NCBI RefSeq assembly: GCF_000722875.1
Contig: NZ_JFHR01000009.1
Span: 1-64,000, forward strand
Length of the DNA: 64,000 nt
Reading direction: 5' to 3'
Origin: Sphingobium chlorophenolicum
GTDB lineage: Bacteria > Pseudomonadota > Alphaproteobacteria > Sphingomonadales > Sphingomonadaceae
The number at the start of each line of letters is the position of its first letter. Positions within the stretch are counted from its first letter, which is position 1. The notes under the pieces are model-generated. The model was given only the letters and a program-made list of their open reading frames with translations. It searched no databases and was not told the origin of the DNA. Positions 1 through 8,464 of the stretch are shown here, one piece after another. A program made the position numbers and the translations under genes.

Positions 1-144
1 ATCCTATTCCTCCCCATCGAGAGATGGGGAGGGGGACCGGCCGAAGGCTGGTGGAGGGGAATGGGGCACGACCTCCGAATCTTCCCCTCCACCATCGGCT
101 GCGCCGACGGTCCCCCTCCCCACGCTTCGCGTAGGGAGGAATTG
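1..144 (+). repeat. Family A hairpin repeat, copy 1
   Basis: This is the first of nine copies of a GC-rich intergenic element. In order it shows hairpin H1 (CCCCATC...GATGGGG), H2 (ACCGGCC-gaa-GGCTGGT), a long stem of GGTGGAGGGGAA against TTCCCCTCCACC around a conserved core, H3 (ATCGGC-tgc-GCCGA) and H4 (CACGC-ttc-GCGTAGGG). The right flank to about 195 (CCGACATTCC, then TTTGTCCACGCGGCCT) is also shared with copies 5 and 6. Together with the half-copy of family D it fills the gene-free 1-331 stretch, in which I see no gene. Confidence 0.9.
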
Positions 145-202
145 ATGTCCGCTATTGGCCATTTCCCGACATTCCGGATTTGTCCACGCGGCCTGGGGAG
201 AA

Positions 203-231
203 ATGGATGCTGAAACAAGTTCGGCATGACG
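203..231. repeat. Family D half-repeat
   Basis: A single arm of the repeat whose complete inverted form lies at 13649-13739: GGATGCTGAAACAAGTTC followed by GGCATGACG. It directly follows the flank of family A copy 1. No second arm is visible here. Confidence 0.75.
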
Positions 232-331
232 GATGAAGAAGGCGGCGGAAATCCGTTCATATGCTTGACGCCGCCGGGATGAGCGGCGACATCGGGCATC
301 TCTGCACCCTAAGGGATTTCGTCGCCGCCCC

Positions 332-1183
332 ATGTCCATCGCCTATCTGAACGGCCGCTTCGTGCCGCTGGAACAAGCTCAGGTCTCCGTGCTGGATCGG
401 GGTTTCCTGTTCGCGGACGGCATCTATGAGGTCGCGGCGGTGATCGACGGCAAGCTGGTCGACAGCGCGTCCCATCTGGCCCGGCTGGAGCGGTCGACCG
501 GGGCCATCGGCATCGCCCTGCCCCTCTCCCTCGCGGAGATTGAGGCGGCGCAGAAGGAATTGGTGGCGCGCAATGGGCTGACCGAGGGGCTGGTCTATCT
601 CCAGATTACGCGGGGGGCCGACGCGACGCGCGATTTCCTGCCCTCTCCCGATATCCAGCCGACCTTGGTGATGTTCGTGCAGGCCAAGCCTTTCCTCGAC
701 GTGCCTGCGGTGCGCAACGGCATCGCGGTCGCTACGATGCCCGACCTGCGCTGGGCGCGGCGCGACATCAAGAGCGTCGGACTGCTCGCCCAGGCCATGG
801 CCAAGCGCGCCGCCGCCGATGCGGGCGCGCAGGAGGCGTGGATGGTGGAGGACGGCTTCGTCACCGAGGGGGCGTCGTCCACCGCCTTCATCGTGACGGA
901 AGAGGGCATCGTCACCCGGCCCTACAGCCAGGCGGTGCTGGCGGGCTGCACCGGCGCGGCGCTGAACGCGCTGGCGGAGGAAAGCGGGATTGCGATCATC
1001 CGCCGTCCCTTCACCGTCGCGGAAGCGATGTCCGCGAAGGAAGCCTTTATCGCCAGCGCCTCCACCCTCTGCCAGTCGGTGGTGCGGATCGACGGGCAGA
1101 CCATTGGCGACGGCAAGCCCGGACCGGTCGCGATGCGGCTGCGCGCCCTTTATATCGACTTTGCCCGCCGCACGGCGGTTTGA
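332..1183 (+). CDS. dat: D-amino acid aminotransferase (PLP fold type IV)
   Basis: The 283-residue protein belongs to the class IV aminotransferases, which move an amino group between D-amino acids and 2-oxo acids and supply D-Ala or D-Glu for peptidoglycan. The N-terminus carries the family pattern YLNGRFVPL then DRGFLFADGIYEV (about 5-34). The likely Schiff-base lysine is K147 in RRDIKSVGL, and E179 in VTEGASS is the usual pyridine-nitrogen partner. The length matches D-amino acid transaminases (about 280), shorter than most branched-chain enzymes; a branched-chain or aminodeoxychorismate lyase role is less likely but cannot be excluded from sequence. It stands alone, with family A copy 1 upstream. 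Confidence 0.85.
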   Translation: MSIAYLNGRFVPLEQAQVSVLDRGFLFADGIYEVAAVIDGKLVDSASHLARLERSTGAIGIALPLSLAEIEAAQKELVARNGLTEGLVYLQITRGADATRDFLPSPDIQPTLVMFVQAKPFLDVPAVRNGIAVATMPDLRWARRDIKSVGLLAQAMAKRAAADAGAQEAWMVEDGFVTEGASSTAFIVTEEGIVTRPYSQAVLAGCTGAALNALAEESGIAIIRRPFTVAEAMSAKEAFIASASTLCQSVVRIDGQTIGDGKPGPVAMRLRALYIDFARRTAV

Positions 1184-1424
1184 GCAAAAGAGCGCGCAAA
1201 ACTTGATCCGTTTCGGACGGATCGAGGGAAGCCGTCATTCGCGCCATTTCGGCGGGGATCGAAGGCTCCATTTTGGCGGTCCGGTACGGCGAGGCCGGAA
1301 AAGGGCCGTTTACAGGACGGCCGATGGGGGCGATGGGCGCCCATATATCCATAATGGAGAATGGTCTGGCTGCGTAACGACGGCGTTGCGATTAGCTGGA
1401 ACAAACAGGACGGGAGATTTCGGC

Positions 1425-2429
1425 GTGGGTTTGGATCATGATGAGATCGGTTTGGACGCATCCCTGGACCAACCCTTCGGCGCGCGGGACGACCGGCCGG
1501 GCCTGCTGATCCTGGCGGACGACGTCTTTCTGGACGACGCCGCGATGCTGAGCCGGGCGGCGGGGCTTCGCCTGTTGGGCACGGTGCCGCTGGACCAGGC
1601 GTCGACCCGGCTGGACGTGCAGATCGGCTGCGACATCATCCTGTGCTTCTGCCCGACCCCCGATGCGATGATCGAGCGGTTGCTGGTGCAGATCGAGACG
1701 ATGGCGTTGCAGAACGACATGCCGGTCATATTGGTCGCCGATCTGGAGACGGTCGACCTTGCCTATGCTTGCCTGCGCAGCGAGCGGACGCAATTGCTTT
1801 GCAGGCCGGGGCATACCGATTTGGCCGCCGCCCTTCTGGCCGCCGCGCGCCAGACGACGTCCGGCGCTTTCCATGAGGCCAATCGGGACAATGAGGGGCT
1901 GAGGCTCCAGCAACTGAGCGACGAGGTGAGCCGCCTCGCCCGCACGCTGGAGGCGCTGACGCTGCGCCCCCGTCATGCGACGCCGTCCTTCGATCTAGGG
2001 CCGCGCATATCGGACGAGCCGAACGACTATATCGGCATGCCCTCGCTGGAGCCGATCGGCAGCGCGGACAAGGCCGCCGACGCCGCAGCCGTGGATGCGG
2101 CGCAGGTGCGCGACCTGCTGCGGGCGCGGCGGCTGCGCGACGATTTCCTGCCCGCCGACTTGTTCGCGGACCCGGCATGGGACATGCTGCTGGACTTGCT
2201 GGCCGCCCGGCTGGAGCATGAGCGCGTGTCGGTGTCGAGCCTGTGCATCGCGTCGGCGGTGCCGCCGACGACGGCGCTGCGCTGGATACGGACCTTGACG
2301 GAAAAGGGCTTTGTCGACCGTCAGGCCGATCCGCATGACGGGCGGCGGGTCTTCATCGCGCTGGCCGATCACACGACGGAGGCGCTGAGCCGCTGGTTCA
2401 CCGCCAGCCGCCGTTTCCTGTGCGCGTGA
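1425..2429 (+). CDS. Receiver-like domain fused to winged-helix (MarR-like) protein
   Basis: The reading frame is open far upstream, but GTG 1425 has an AGGACGGGAG Shine-Dalgarno stretch in front and begins the plausible protein of 334 residues. Residues about 20-140 look like a receiver-type alpha/beta domain: the strand LLILADDVFLDD, later IILCFCP and PVILVADL. The middle is a low-complexity linker. Residues about 230-330 form a winged helix, with SSLCIASAVPPTTALRWI as the recognition region and a wing ending DPHDGRRVFIAL, typical of MarR proteins. I infer a DNA-binding regulator of unknown target. No histidine kinase is adjacent. Confidence 0.7.
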   Translation: MGLDHDEIGLDASLDQPFGARDDRPGLLILADDVFLDDAAMLSRAAGLRLLGTVPLDQASTRLDVQIGCDIILCFCPTPDAMIERLLVQIETMALQNDMPVILVADLETVDLAYACLRSERTQLLCRPGHTDLAAALLAAARQTTSGAFHEANRDNEGLRLQQLSDEVSRLARTLEALTLRPRHATPSFDLGPRISDEPNDYIGMPSLEPIGSADKAADAAAVDAAQVRDLLRARRLRDDFLPADLFADPAWDMLLDLLAARLEHERVSVSSLCIASAVPPTTALRWIRTLTEKGFVDRQADPHDGRRVFIALADHTTEALSRWFTASRRFLCA

Positions 2430-2515
2430 CGAATATCCCGCCGTCCCGGCTTGACCGGCGGCCGGATTGCCGTAGATAGGCGCGCAACCGGACGCCTGCG
2501 GTCATCGCGGGCATC

Positions 2516-2591
2516 GGGCGATTAGCTCAGTTGGTAGAGCGTCTCGTTTACACCGAGAATGTCGGCGGTTCGAGCCCGTCATCGCCCACCA
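2516..2591 (+). tRNA. tRNA-Val (TAC)
   Basis: The cloverleaf is complete. The acceptor GGGCGAT pairs with ATCGCCC, the D arm is GCTCAGTTGGTAGAGC, the anticodon stem TCTCG/CGAGA encloses loop TTTACAC with anticodon TAC, and the T loop is TTCGAGC. The CCA end is encoded (2589-2591). Confidence 0.97.
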
Positions 2592-2675
2592 CCCCCTTTC
2601 AGAAATCTGTTCCCGCATGCGGCGAAGTGGGTTAGGATCGCCGCGACCCAAAGCTTTGGCGAGGCGCATGGCATC

Positions 2676-2849
2676 ATGTCTCTCACGCTTCTCTTTTCCG
2701 GTGCGATCGCGCCCTTCCTGCTGATGCTGTCGCCCATTTCGCTGGCGACGGCCCGCGATTGCCTGGATTGGGACGTACCGGCCAAGGCGGTCGACGTGGC
2801 GGTGGAGAAGCCCTGCCCCAAGAAGAAACCGCCGCTGCTGCTGATGTAG
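2676..2849 (+). CDS. Small secreted or membrane-anchored protein, unknown
   Basis: A 57-residue reading frame starts at ATG 2676 with GAGG about 10 nt upstream. It has a hydrophobic N-terminal segment (LTLLFSGAIAPFLLML) ending near SLATA, then two cysteines (RDCLDW and KPCPKKK) and a Lys/Pro-rich tail. The pattern suggests export with a possible disulfide. I do not recognise the family. It lies between tRNA-Val and a zinc-finger gene; being short, it could be chance. Confidence 0.4.
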   Translation: MSLTLLFSGAIAPFLLMLSPISLATARDCLDWDVPAKAVDVAVEKPCPKKKPPLLLM

Positions 2850-2905
2850 GCGCCTGTCGCCACGGATATTGCGGCGCGCCGCCAGCGCTGCTAATCGGTG
2901 CCGCC

Positions 2906-3133
2906 ATGATCCAGCCGCCTGAAATCATCCGAGTCACCAAGTCCCGCGTCTCCTGCGACGGTTCGGGGGAGATTCCCGCCGCGCTCGGCCATCCGCGCGT
3001 CTTCCTGGAGATTGACGAGCATGGCTATGTCGATTGCGGCTATTGCGACCGCCGCTTCGTGCTGGCCGGGGGCGTCGCCGATACGCCGGAAATCGCCGGG
3101 CTGCCGGATATTTCTTCGGGCGCCAGCCTTTAA
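2906..3133 (+). CDS. CHCC-type zinc-finger domain protein
   Basis: This 75-residue protein matches the zf-CHCC pattern: Cys in RVSCDG, His in LGHPRVF, then CGYC near residues 50-53 followed by DRRFVL. The fold is shared with the zinc-binding NDUFS6 subunit of mitochondrial complex I, and alphaproteobacteria carry free-standing versions. A role in respiratory complex assembly or zinc handling is inference only. ATG 2906 gives a start just before the domain; the frame is open further upstream without conserved content. Confidence 0.8.
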   Translation: MIQPPEIIRVTKSRVSCDGSGEIPAALGHPRVFLEIDEHGYVDCGYCDRRFVLAGGVADTPEIAGLPDISSGASL

Positions 3134-3150
3134 TTCTTGAAGTGATGGGC

Positions 3151-3212
3151 CTCCTGCTAAGGTAGGAGCCGAGTCCATAGGTCAGAACTGGGTTCCTGCC
3201 TTCGCAGGAACA
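3151..3212. repeat. Family B paired-hairpin repeat
   Basis: Two hairpins, CTCCTGC-taa-GGTAGGAGC and GTTCCTGC-ctt-CGCAGGAAC, are separated by about 21 bases, as in the copies at 15613 and 50603. This copy is more diverged. It sits between the zinc-finger gene and tldD. Confidence 0.75.
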
Positions 3213-3273
3213 TGTGGCGCGAGCGCCAACAAATCGGTTGGGCTTGCGGCCTGCCGATCCTATATCGGACGGC

Positions 3274-4716
3274 ATGACCGATGCTGCTCCCCAGTTCACC
3301 GATGCCCGCGGCCTGCTCTATCGGCCCGGCCTGCTCGATCCCGACGGCGCGCGCCGTCTGACCGCCGAGGCGCTGAAAAGCTGCGACGATGGCGAGCTTT
3401 ATTTGCAATATCGGGCGAGCGAGAGTTTCGGCTTCGACGACGGGCGGCTGAAGACCGCCGATTATTCGACCGATGCGGGCTTCGGCCTGCGTGGCGTGTC
3501 GGGCGAGATGACCGGTTTCGCCCATGCCAACGACATTAGCGAAGCCGCGATCCGCCGCGCTGCCGAGACGCTGACCTTGCTCGATCCGGCGAAGGGACAG
3601 CCTGCGCCGCCGCCGCAGCATACCAACCGGCATCTCTATACCGACGTCAATCCGCTGGAGATCGTGCCCTTTGCCGAGAAGGTGACGCTCTGCGCCGCCA
3701 TCGACGCCGCCGCCCGCGCTCGCGATCCGCGTGTGGCGCAGGTGTCGGTGAGCCTGGCGGGAAGCTGGTCGGTGGTGGAGATCGTGCGCGCCGACGGCTT
3801 TACCGCGACCGACATCCGGCCGCTGGTGCGGCTCAACGTTTCCGTCATCCTGGAGGAGAATGGCCGCCGCGAGACGGGCGTGTTCGGGATTGGCGGGCGC
3901 TATCTCTATGATGAGGTGATGGACCCGGCGATCTGGAACCGGGCCATTGACGAGGCGCTGGCGCAGGCGCGGGTCAATCTGCGCTCGGTGGCCGCGCCTG
4001 CGGGCGAGATGACTGTGCTGCTGGGGCCGGGCTGGCCGGGCGTGCTGGTGCATGAAGCCATTGGGCACGGACTGGAGGGCGACTTCAACCGCAAGGGGAC
4101 CAGCGCTTTTTCCGGGCGCGTGGGGCAGCGGGTGGCTGCTCCGGGCGTGACCGTGGTCGATGACGGGTCGATCATGAGCCGACGCGGTTCGCTCTCCATC
4201 GATGATGAGGGCACGCCGACAAAGGAGAATGTGCTGATCGAGGACGGTATCCTCAAGGGCTATATGCAGGACCGGCTGAACGCCCGGCTGATGGGCGTGG
4301 AGCCGACCGGCAACGGCCGCCGCGAAAGCTATGCCCATGCGCCGATGCCACGCATGACCAACACTTTCATCAAGGGCGGAAATGACGATCCGGAGGAACT
4401 GCTGAGCCGGATGAAGTCGGGCATTTTCGCCAAGAGCTTTGGCGGCGGGCAGGTCGACATCGTGTCGGGCAAGTTCGTCTTTACCTGCACGGAGGCCTAT
4501 AAGGTCGAGAATGGCAAGCTGGGCGACCCGATCAAGGGCGCGACGTTGATCGGCGACGGGCCGACGGCGCTGACCAAGGTGATCGGCATCGGCAACGACT
4601 GGGCGCTGGACGAAGGCATCGGCATGTGCGGCAAGGGCGGACAGAGCGTGCCTGCGGGCGTGGGCCAGCCTACGCTGCTGATGAAGGGCCTTACGGTCGG
4701 CGGAACGGCGACCTGA
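3274..4716 (+). CDS. tldD: Metalloprotease TldD
   Basis: TldD with TldE forms a zinc protease that processes peptides such as microcin precursors and CcdA. The 480-residue protein has the family zinc motif HEAIGHGLEGD (H260, E261, H265) and the C-terminal region IVSGKFVFTCTEAY with a conserved cysteine. The upstream extension to 3214 runs into repeat sequence, so ATG 3274 is preferred. No tldE is in the window, although alphaproteobacteria usually carry it elsewhere. Length is normal (E. coli TldD is 481). Confidence 0.93.
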   Translation: MTDAAPQFTDARGLLYRPGLLDPDGARRLTAEALKSCDDGELYLQYRASESFGFDDGRLKTADYSTDAGFGLRGVSGEMTGFAHANDISEAAIRRAAETLTLLDPAKGQPAPPPQHTNRHLYTDVNPLEIVPFAEKVTLCAAIDAAARARDPRVAQVSVSLAGSWSVVEIVRADGFTATDIRPLVRLNVSVILEENGRRETGVFGIGGRYLYDEVMDPAIWNRAIDEALAQARVNLRSVAAPAGEMTVLLGPGWPGVLVHEAIGHGLEGDFNRKGTSAFSGRVGQRVAAPGVTVVDDGSIMSRRGSLSIDDEGTPTKENVLIEDGILKGYMQDRLNARLMGVEPTGNGRRESYAHAPMPRMTNTFIKGGNDDPEELLSRMKSGIFAKSFGGGQVDIVSGKFVFTCTEAYKVENGKLGDPIKGATLIGDGPTALTKVIGIGNDWALDEGIGMCGKGGQSVPAGVGQPTLLMKGLTVGGTAT

Positions 4717-4744
4717 GGCATGGACGCCATGGGCGGAGGAACCG

Positions 4745-5347
4745 GTGGCAGGGTTCGTCTTTATTCCTTTCATGAACAAGCTGACGGACAGCCATGATGC
4801 TGTGACCGCCGACTGGGCGGCTGCTTTGCTGGACTTCTGGTTCAACCAGGTGGGCGAGCGGGGATGGTGGAGTCACGATGCGGCGCTGGACCGGACCTGT
4901 CAGGCGCGATTTCGTGGTCTGTGGGAAGAAAAGCGCTCGTTGCCAGCCGAAGATTTTCTGGATCGGGCGGACGACGCGCTGGCGGCGGTGCTGTTGTTCG
5001 ATCAATTGCCGCGCAACATGTTCCGGGGTTCGGCGGCTGCTTTCTCTACCGATGCCCTGGCCCGCGACGTGGCACGGGGCGCGGTGGCCCATGGATATGA
5101 CATCCAGATTGGCGGCGCCGGGCGGTTATTCTTCTATATGCCCTTCCAGCATAGCGAAGCGCTGGACGACCAGAAATTGTCGGTCAGCCTGTTCGAAGGT
5201 GCGGGTGACGAGAAATCGCTCCGGTTCGCGCGGGAGCATTATGCCGTCATAGAGCGGTTCGGTCGCTTTCCTCATCGCAATACAGTGCTGGGCCGCGTAA
5301 ACGCGCTAGGCGAGGAAGAGGCGGCGAAGGAAGGTGGGGGTTGGTGA
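4745..5347 (+). CDS. DUF924 family protein
   Basis: About 200 residues with DUF924 signatures: LLDFWFNQVG and WWSHDAALD near the N-terminus, LLFDQLPRNMFRG in the middle, and YMPFQHSEALDDQKLSV with RFPHRNTVLGR late in the protein. Structural homologues are all-helical, TPR-like; no enzymatic role is established. GTG 4745 has GGAGG five bases upstream and is chosen; ATG 4772 would remove nine residues. It begins 28 bases after tldD ends and could share its transcript. Confidence 0.85.
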   Translation: MAGFVFIPFMNKLTDSHDAVTADWAAALLDFWFNQVGERGWWSHDAALDRTCQARFRGLWEEKRSLPAEDFLDRADDALAAVLLFDQLPRNMFRGSAAAFSTDALARDVARGAVAHGYDIQIGGAGRLFFYMPFQHSEALDDQKLSVSLFEGAGDEKSLRFAREHYAVIERFGRFPHRNTVLGRVNALGEEEAAKEGGGW

Positions 5348-5547
5348 GGCCCGCCTGAACGTTCCTAGGTCATGCTGGGATGGCTTCGTTACTCCTCGGA
5401 TAGTCTCGGTTGCGGCTGGCGGATGAAGGCAGCATTTCCGTAGCGGCATTGCCTAATTTTTGAGCATCGCCCCGACGCTGCCCATTTTTTCAGCGGCTCG
5501 CTTCGGCGCGCCATGGGAAAAGCCCGCATTAACCCGCCTTTTACGAA

Positions 5548-5564
5548 TTGGCACGGCTTTTGCT
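5548..5564 (+). promoter_or_regulatory. Sigma-54 (-24/-12) promoter of glnK-amtB
   Basis: TTGGCACGGCTTTTGCT matches the RpoN consensus TTGGCACG-N4-TTGC exactly, with GG at 5550-5551 and GC at 5562-5563 separated by ten bases. Transcription would start near 5575, about 25 bases before the glnK ATG. Such promoters need an enhancer-binding activator, here presumably NtrC. I do not see a convincing NtrC dyad in 5350-5545. Confidence 0.88.
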
Positions 5565-5599
5565 GAGTATATCCCCGCACACCAGTAACAGGGGGCGAC

Positions 5600-5938
5600 A
5601 TGAAACTTGTCATGGCTATCATCAAGCCGTTCAAGCTTGACGATGTCCGCGAGGCACTTTCCTCGCTTGGCATCGCCGGGATGACGGTGAGCGAAGTGAA
5701 GGGCTTCGGCCGCCAGAAGGGGCAGACCGAAATCTATCGCGGCGCCGAATATTCGACCAACATGGTTCCGAAGATCAAGATCGAAGTGGTCTGCGACGAC
5801 GACCTCGCGCCGCGCGTCGTGGAAGCCACCCAGGCTGCCGCCAATTCGGGCGCCATCGGTGATGGCAAGATCTTCGTCCTCGATGTCGAGCAGGCGGTGC
5901 GCATCCGTACCGGCGAGACCGGCGAAACCGCTCTGTAA
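5600..5938 (+). CDS. glnK: Nitrogen regulatory protein P-II (GlnK)
   Basis: The 112-residue P-II trimer subunit senses 2-oxoglutarate, ATP/ADP and, through uridylylation, glutamine. It starts MKLVMAIIKPFKLDD, carries the T-loop tyrosine Y51 in RGAEYSTN, and has the B-loop region NSGAIGDGKIFV and C-loop RIRTGETG. It sits 11 bases before amtB, the standard pairing in which GlnK plugs the ammonium channel when nitrogen is ample. The sigma-54 promoter fits nitrogen-limited expression. The amtB linkage argues for GlnK over GlnB. Confidence 0.97.
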   Translation: MKLVMAIIKPFKLDDVREALSSLGIAGMTVSEVKGFGRQKGQTEIYRGAEYSTNMVPKIKIEVVCDDDLAPRVVEATQAAANSGAIGDGKIFVLDVEQAVRIRTGETGETAL

Positions 5939-5949
5939 GGGGGGAATTA

Positions 5950-7293
5950 ATGACCTTTTCCAAGAAGCTTTGCGGCGTCGCGGGGGCCATGGGCCTGTCG
6001 CTGTTCGCCGCGATGCCCGCCTGGGCACAGGATGCCGCGCCAGCGGCCACCGTCGACAAGGGCGATACCGCCTGGATGATGACCTCCACCGTGCTGGTGC
6101 TGGCGATGATCCTGCCGGGCCTCGCCCTGTTCTACGGCGGCCTGGTCCGCACCAAGAACATGCTGTCCGTCATGACGCAGATCGGCGCGGTGGCATGCCT
6201 CGCCATGCTGATCTGGGTGATGTACGGCTATTCCATGGCTTTCGGCCCGGATTACACCAGCGGCCTCAGCAACTTCATCTCGACCTTCGACAAGGCCTTC
6301 CTGAAGGGCATCACGCCCGCATCGCAGGCGGCGACCTTCACGGCTGGCGTCGAAATTCCTGAATATGTGTTCGTCAGCTTCCAGATGACCTTTGCCGCGA
6401 TCACCGTGGCGCTGGTGCTGGGTTCGGTGGTCGAGCGCATCAAATTCTCGGCTGTGATGGTGTTCGCAGCCGTCTGGCTGACGATCGTCTACTTCCCGAT
6501 CGCGCACATGGTCTGGGCAGCGAGCGGCCTGTTCTTCAAGGCGGGCGCTCTCGACTTCGCGGGCGGCACCGTGGTCCACATCAACGCGGGCGTTTCCGCG
6601 CTGGTCGCCTGCCTCATCCTGGGCAAGCGCATCGGCTTCCCCAAGGAACCGATGCCGCCGCACAGCCTGACGCTGACGGGCGTGGGCACCGGCCTGCTGT
6701 GGGTCGGCTGGTTCGGCTTCAACGCCGGTTCGGCGCTGGAAGCCAATGGTTCGGCTGCTCTCGCGATGATCAACACCTTCGTCGCCACCGCTTCGGCCGG
6801 CCTGTTCTGGATGCTCGCCGAGCGTATCAACGGGCATAAGGGTTCGGCTCTGGGCTTCTGCTCCGGCATCATCGCCGGTCTGGTCGCGGTCACCCCGGCT
6901 GCGGGCAATTCCGGCCCGTTCGGTGCGATCGTCCTGGGCGCCGTCGCTTCGATCATCTGCTTCTACGCCGTCACCGTCCTCAAGCCGAAGCTCGGCTATG
7001 ACGACTCGCTGGACGCCTTCGGCATCCACGGCATCGGCGGCATGATCGGCGCCATCGGCACCGCCATCGTCTACTCGCCCTCGCTGGGCGGCCCCGGTGC
7101 GGAAGATTATGAGATCGGCGCCAAGCTGATCGTCCAGATCGAAGCGGTCCTGACGACCATCGTCTGGGCGTCGATCGGCACCGTCATCGCCATCTTCATC
7201 GCCAAGGCTGTCACTGGCCTGCGGGTCAGCAAGGAGGTCGAACTGGAAGGCCTCGACCTCGGCGAACATGGCGAGCGCGCCTACAACGCATAA
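5950..7293 (+). CDS. amtB: Ammonium transporter AmtB
   Basis: This 447-residue inner-membrane channel passes ammonium/ammonia. A cleavable signal peptide ending MPAWAQ (about residue 26) precedes DTAWMMTSTVLVLAMILPG, the usual first helix. The twin pore histidines lie in GTVVHINAG and DAFGIHGIGGM, and FYGGLVRTKNML is the other diagnostic motif. Length and helix pattern fit the 11-helix family. It follows glnK in one operon and is closed by two hairpins. Confidence 0.97.
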   Translation: MTFSKKLCGVAGAMGLSLFAAMPAWAQDAAPAATVDKGDTAWMMTSTVLVLAMILPGLALFYGGLVRTKNMLSVMTQIGAVACLAMLIWVMYGYSMAFGPDYTSGLSNFISTFDKAFLKGITPASQAATFTAGVEIPEYVFVSFQMTFAAITVALVLGSVVERIKFSAVMVFAAVWLTIVYFPIAHMVWAASGLFFKAGALDFAGGTVVHINAGVSALVACLILGKRIGFPKEPMPPHSLTLTGVGTGLLWVGWFGFNAGSALEANGSAALAMINTFVATASAGLFWMLAERINGHKGSALGFCSGIIAGLVAVTPAAGNSGPFGAIVLGAVASIICFYAVTVLKPKLGYDDSLDAFGIHGIGGMIGAIGTAIVYSPSLGGPGAEDYEIGAKLIVQIEAVLTTIVWASIGTVIAIFIAKAVTGLRVSKEVELEGLDLGEHGERAYNA

Positions 7294-7303
7294 GCAATTG
7301 GCA

Positions 7304-7331
7304 GGGCGGGCCGACACGCAAAGGCCCGCCC
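7304..7331 (+). terminator. GC hairpin after amtB
   Basis: A nine-base-pair stem, GGGCGGGCC against GGCCCGCCC, with a ten-base loop lies 10 bases after the amtB stop. It has no T-run and may stabilise the 3' end ahead of the true terminator at 7364. Confidence 0.55.
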
Positions 7332-7363
7332 GCCTCACCTTGTTCCTCCTGCGAACATGCCTC

Positions 7364-7395
7364 GGGACCGGTACGCAAGTATCGGTCCCTTTTTT
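7364..7395 (+). terminator. Intrinsic terminator of glnK-amtB
   Basis: The stem GGGACCG / CGGTCCC encloses a 12-base loop and is followed by six T (7390-7395). It stops transcription just before the convergent crtB end at 7397. Confidence 0.85.
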
Positions 7396-7396
7396 G

Positions 7397-8350
7397 TCAG
7401 CTTCGGGGGCGGGTCCAGAGCGCGGCCGGGCGCGGCGTTCCGGCGGGCCAGCGGCGAGCGCGGCCGGGGATTTGCAGGCCTGCGCGGAGAATCCAGCCCA
7501 GCTTGTCGCCCTTCGGCGTGACGACGCGATGGTCCCAGGCATGGTCGCCCCGGCGGGCGACTTCGCGGGCGATGCCGCCATAGATGCCCGCCGCCGCCAG
7601 GACCGCCCATGCGGAGCGTGGCGGCAGGGCGCCGGTGCCGTGGCGGGCGCTTTCCTCATAAGCGGCGGCCATGTCGGCCAGGCGGCGGGCGAGGATGGCA
7701 AGGCGCGGGCGGACCCAGGGTTTCATATGCTCGCCGGGGGGCATGTCCATTTCGACCAGCCATTCTTCGGGCAGGTAGCAGCGGTCGGCGGCTTCATCCT
7801 CGCTGATGTCGCGGGCGATATTGGCGAGCTGGAACGCAAGGCCGAGGTCGCAGGCGCGGTCGAGCGTGGCTTCGTCATCGGGGTCGACACCCATCAGGAT
7901 CGCCATCATGCAGCCGACCGTGCCCGCGACATGGTAGCAATAGCGCAGCATGTCGGCTTCGCTGCGGGGGCGCCATTCGCGGGCGTCCAGGGCGAAGCCT
8001 TCGATCAGGTCGTGGGCGTAGCGTTCCGGAATCGCGCATTCCCGCATGACGAGGCCGAAGCCATCGAAGGCCGGGTCGCCGGTGGGTTCGCTGCGGAGGG
8101 CCGCGCCGGTCAGAGTGCGGATGGTGGAGAGGTGGGCCTGACCGTCAGCCACGCCGCGCATCGTGCCGCCATGGTCCTGCCCGTCCGCTATGTCGTCGCA
8201 TTTGCGGCACCAGGCGTAGAGCAGCCAGGCCCGTTCACGGGTATGGCGATCGAAGAGTTTGGAAGCGAGGGCGAAAGATTTGGAGCCGCGCGCGATGCTC
8301 TCGCGGGCCTGGGCGATGAGGGTTGCGCGGTGAGGAAATTCTGAGGACAT
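7397..8350 (-). CDS. crtB: Phytoene synthase CrtB
   Basis: CrtB condenses two geranylgeranyl diphosphates to phytoene, the first committed carotenoid step. The 317-residue protein has both Asp-rich diphosphate/Mg sites, DDIAD (52-56) and RDISED (180-185), with LANIARDI and RCYLPEEWL as trans-isoprenyl synthase signatures. It is last in the crtY-crtI-LOG-crtB series but is separated from the LOG gene by 348 bases holding family A copy 2, so it may be transcribed separately or its expression reduced by the hairpins. The C-terminus is Arg/Pro-rich. Confidence 0.96.
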   Translation of the reverse strand: MSSEFPHRATLIAQARESIARGSKSFALASKLFDRHTRERAWLLYAWCRKCDDIADGQDHGGTMRGVADGQAHLSTIRTLTGAALRSEPTGDPAFDGFGLVMRECAIPERYAHDLIEGFALDAREWRPRSEADMLRYCYHVAGTVGCMMAILMGVDPDDEATLDRACDLGLAFQLANIARDISEDEAADRCYLPEEWLVEMDMPPGEHMKPWVRPRLAILARRLADMAAAYEESARHGTGALPPRSAWAVLAAAGIYGGIAREVARRGDHAWDHRVVTPKGDKLGWILRAGLQIPGRARRWPAGTPRPAALWTRPRS

Positions 8351-8464
8351 GGTCAGGACATGCCGTGTGTGGTGGCGAAAGTCACCTGGCGTGCGTTTGT
8401 TTCGGGGGAAGTCGAGGAATGGCGGGTTCGCCGGTCTGAGTGATTTGGGTGGAGAGCGGACCTA

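Noticed and set aside
1205..1224. GATCCG-tttcgga-CGGATC dyad after dat as a terminator
   Set aside because: The stem is short and not followed by a T-run, so the evidence is too weak to call.
3157..4845. Long minus-strand frame of 562 codons
   Set aside because: Antisense shadow of tldD, His/Arg/Ala-rich with no recognisable domain.
5947..7701. Minus-strand frame of 584 codons
   Set aside because: Antisense to amtB, with low-complexity Asp/Arg/Gly content. The glnK-amtB terminators lie inside it.
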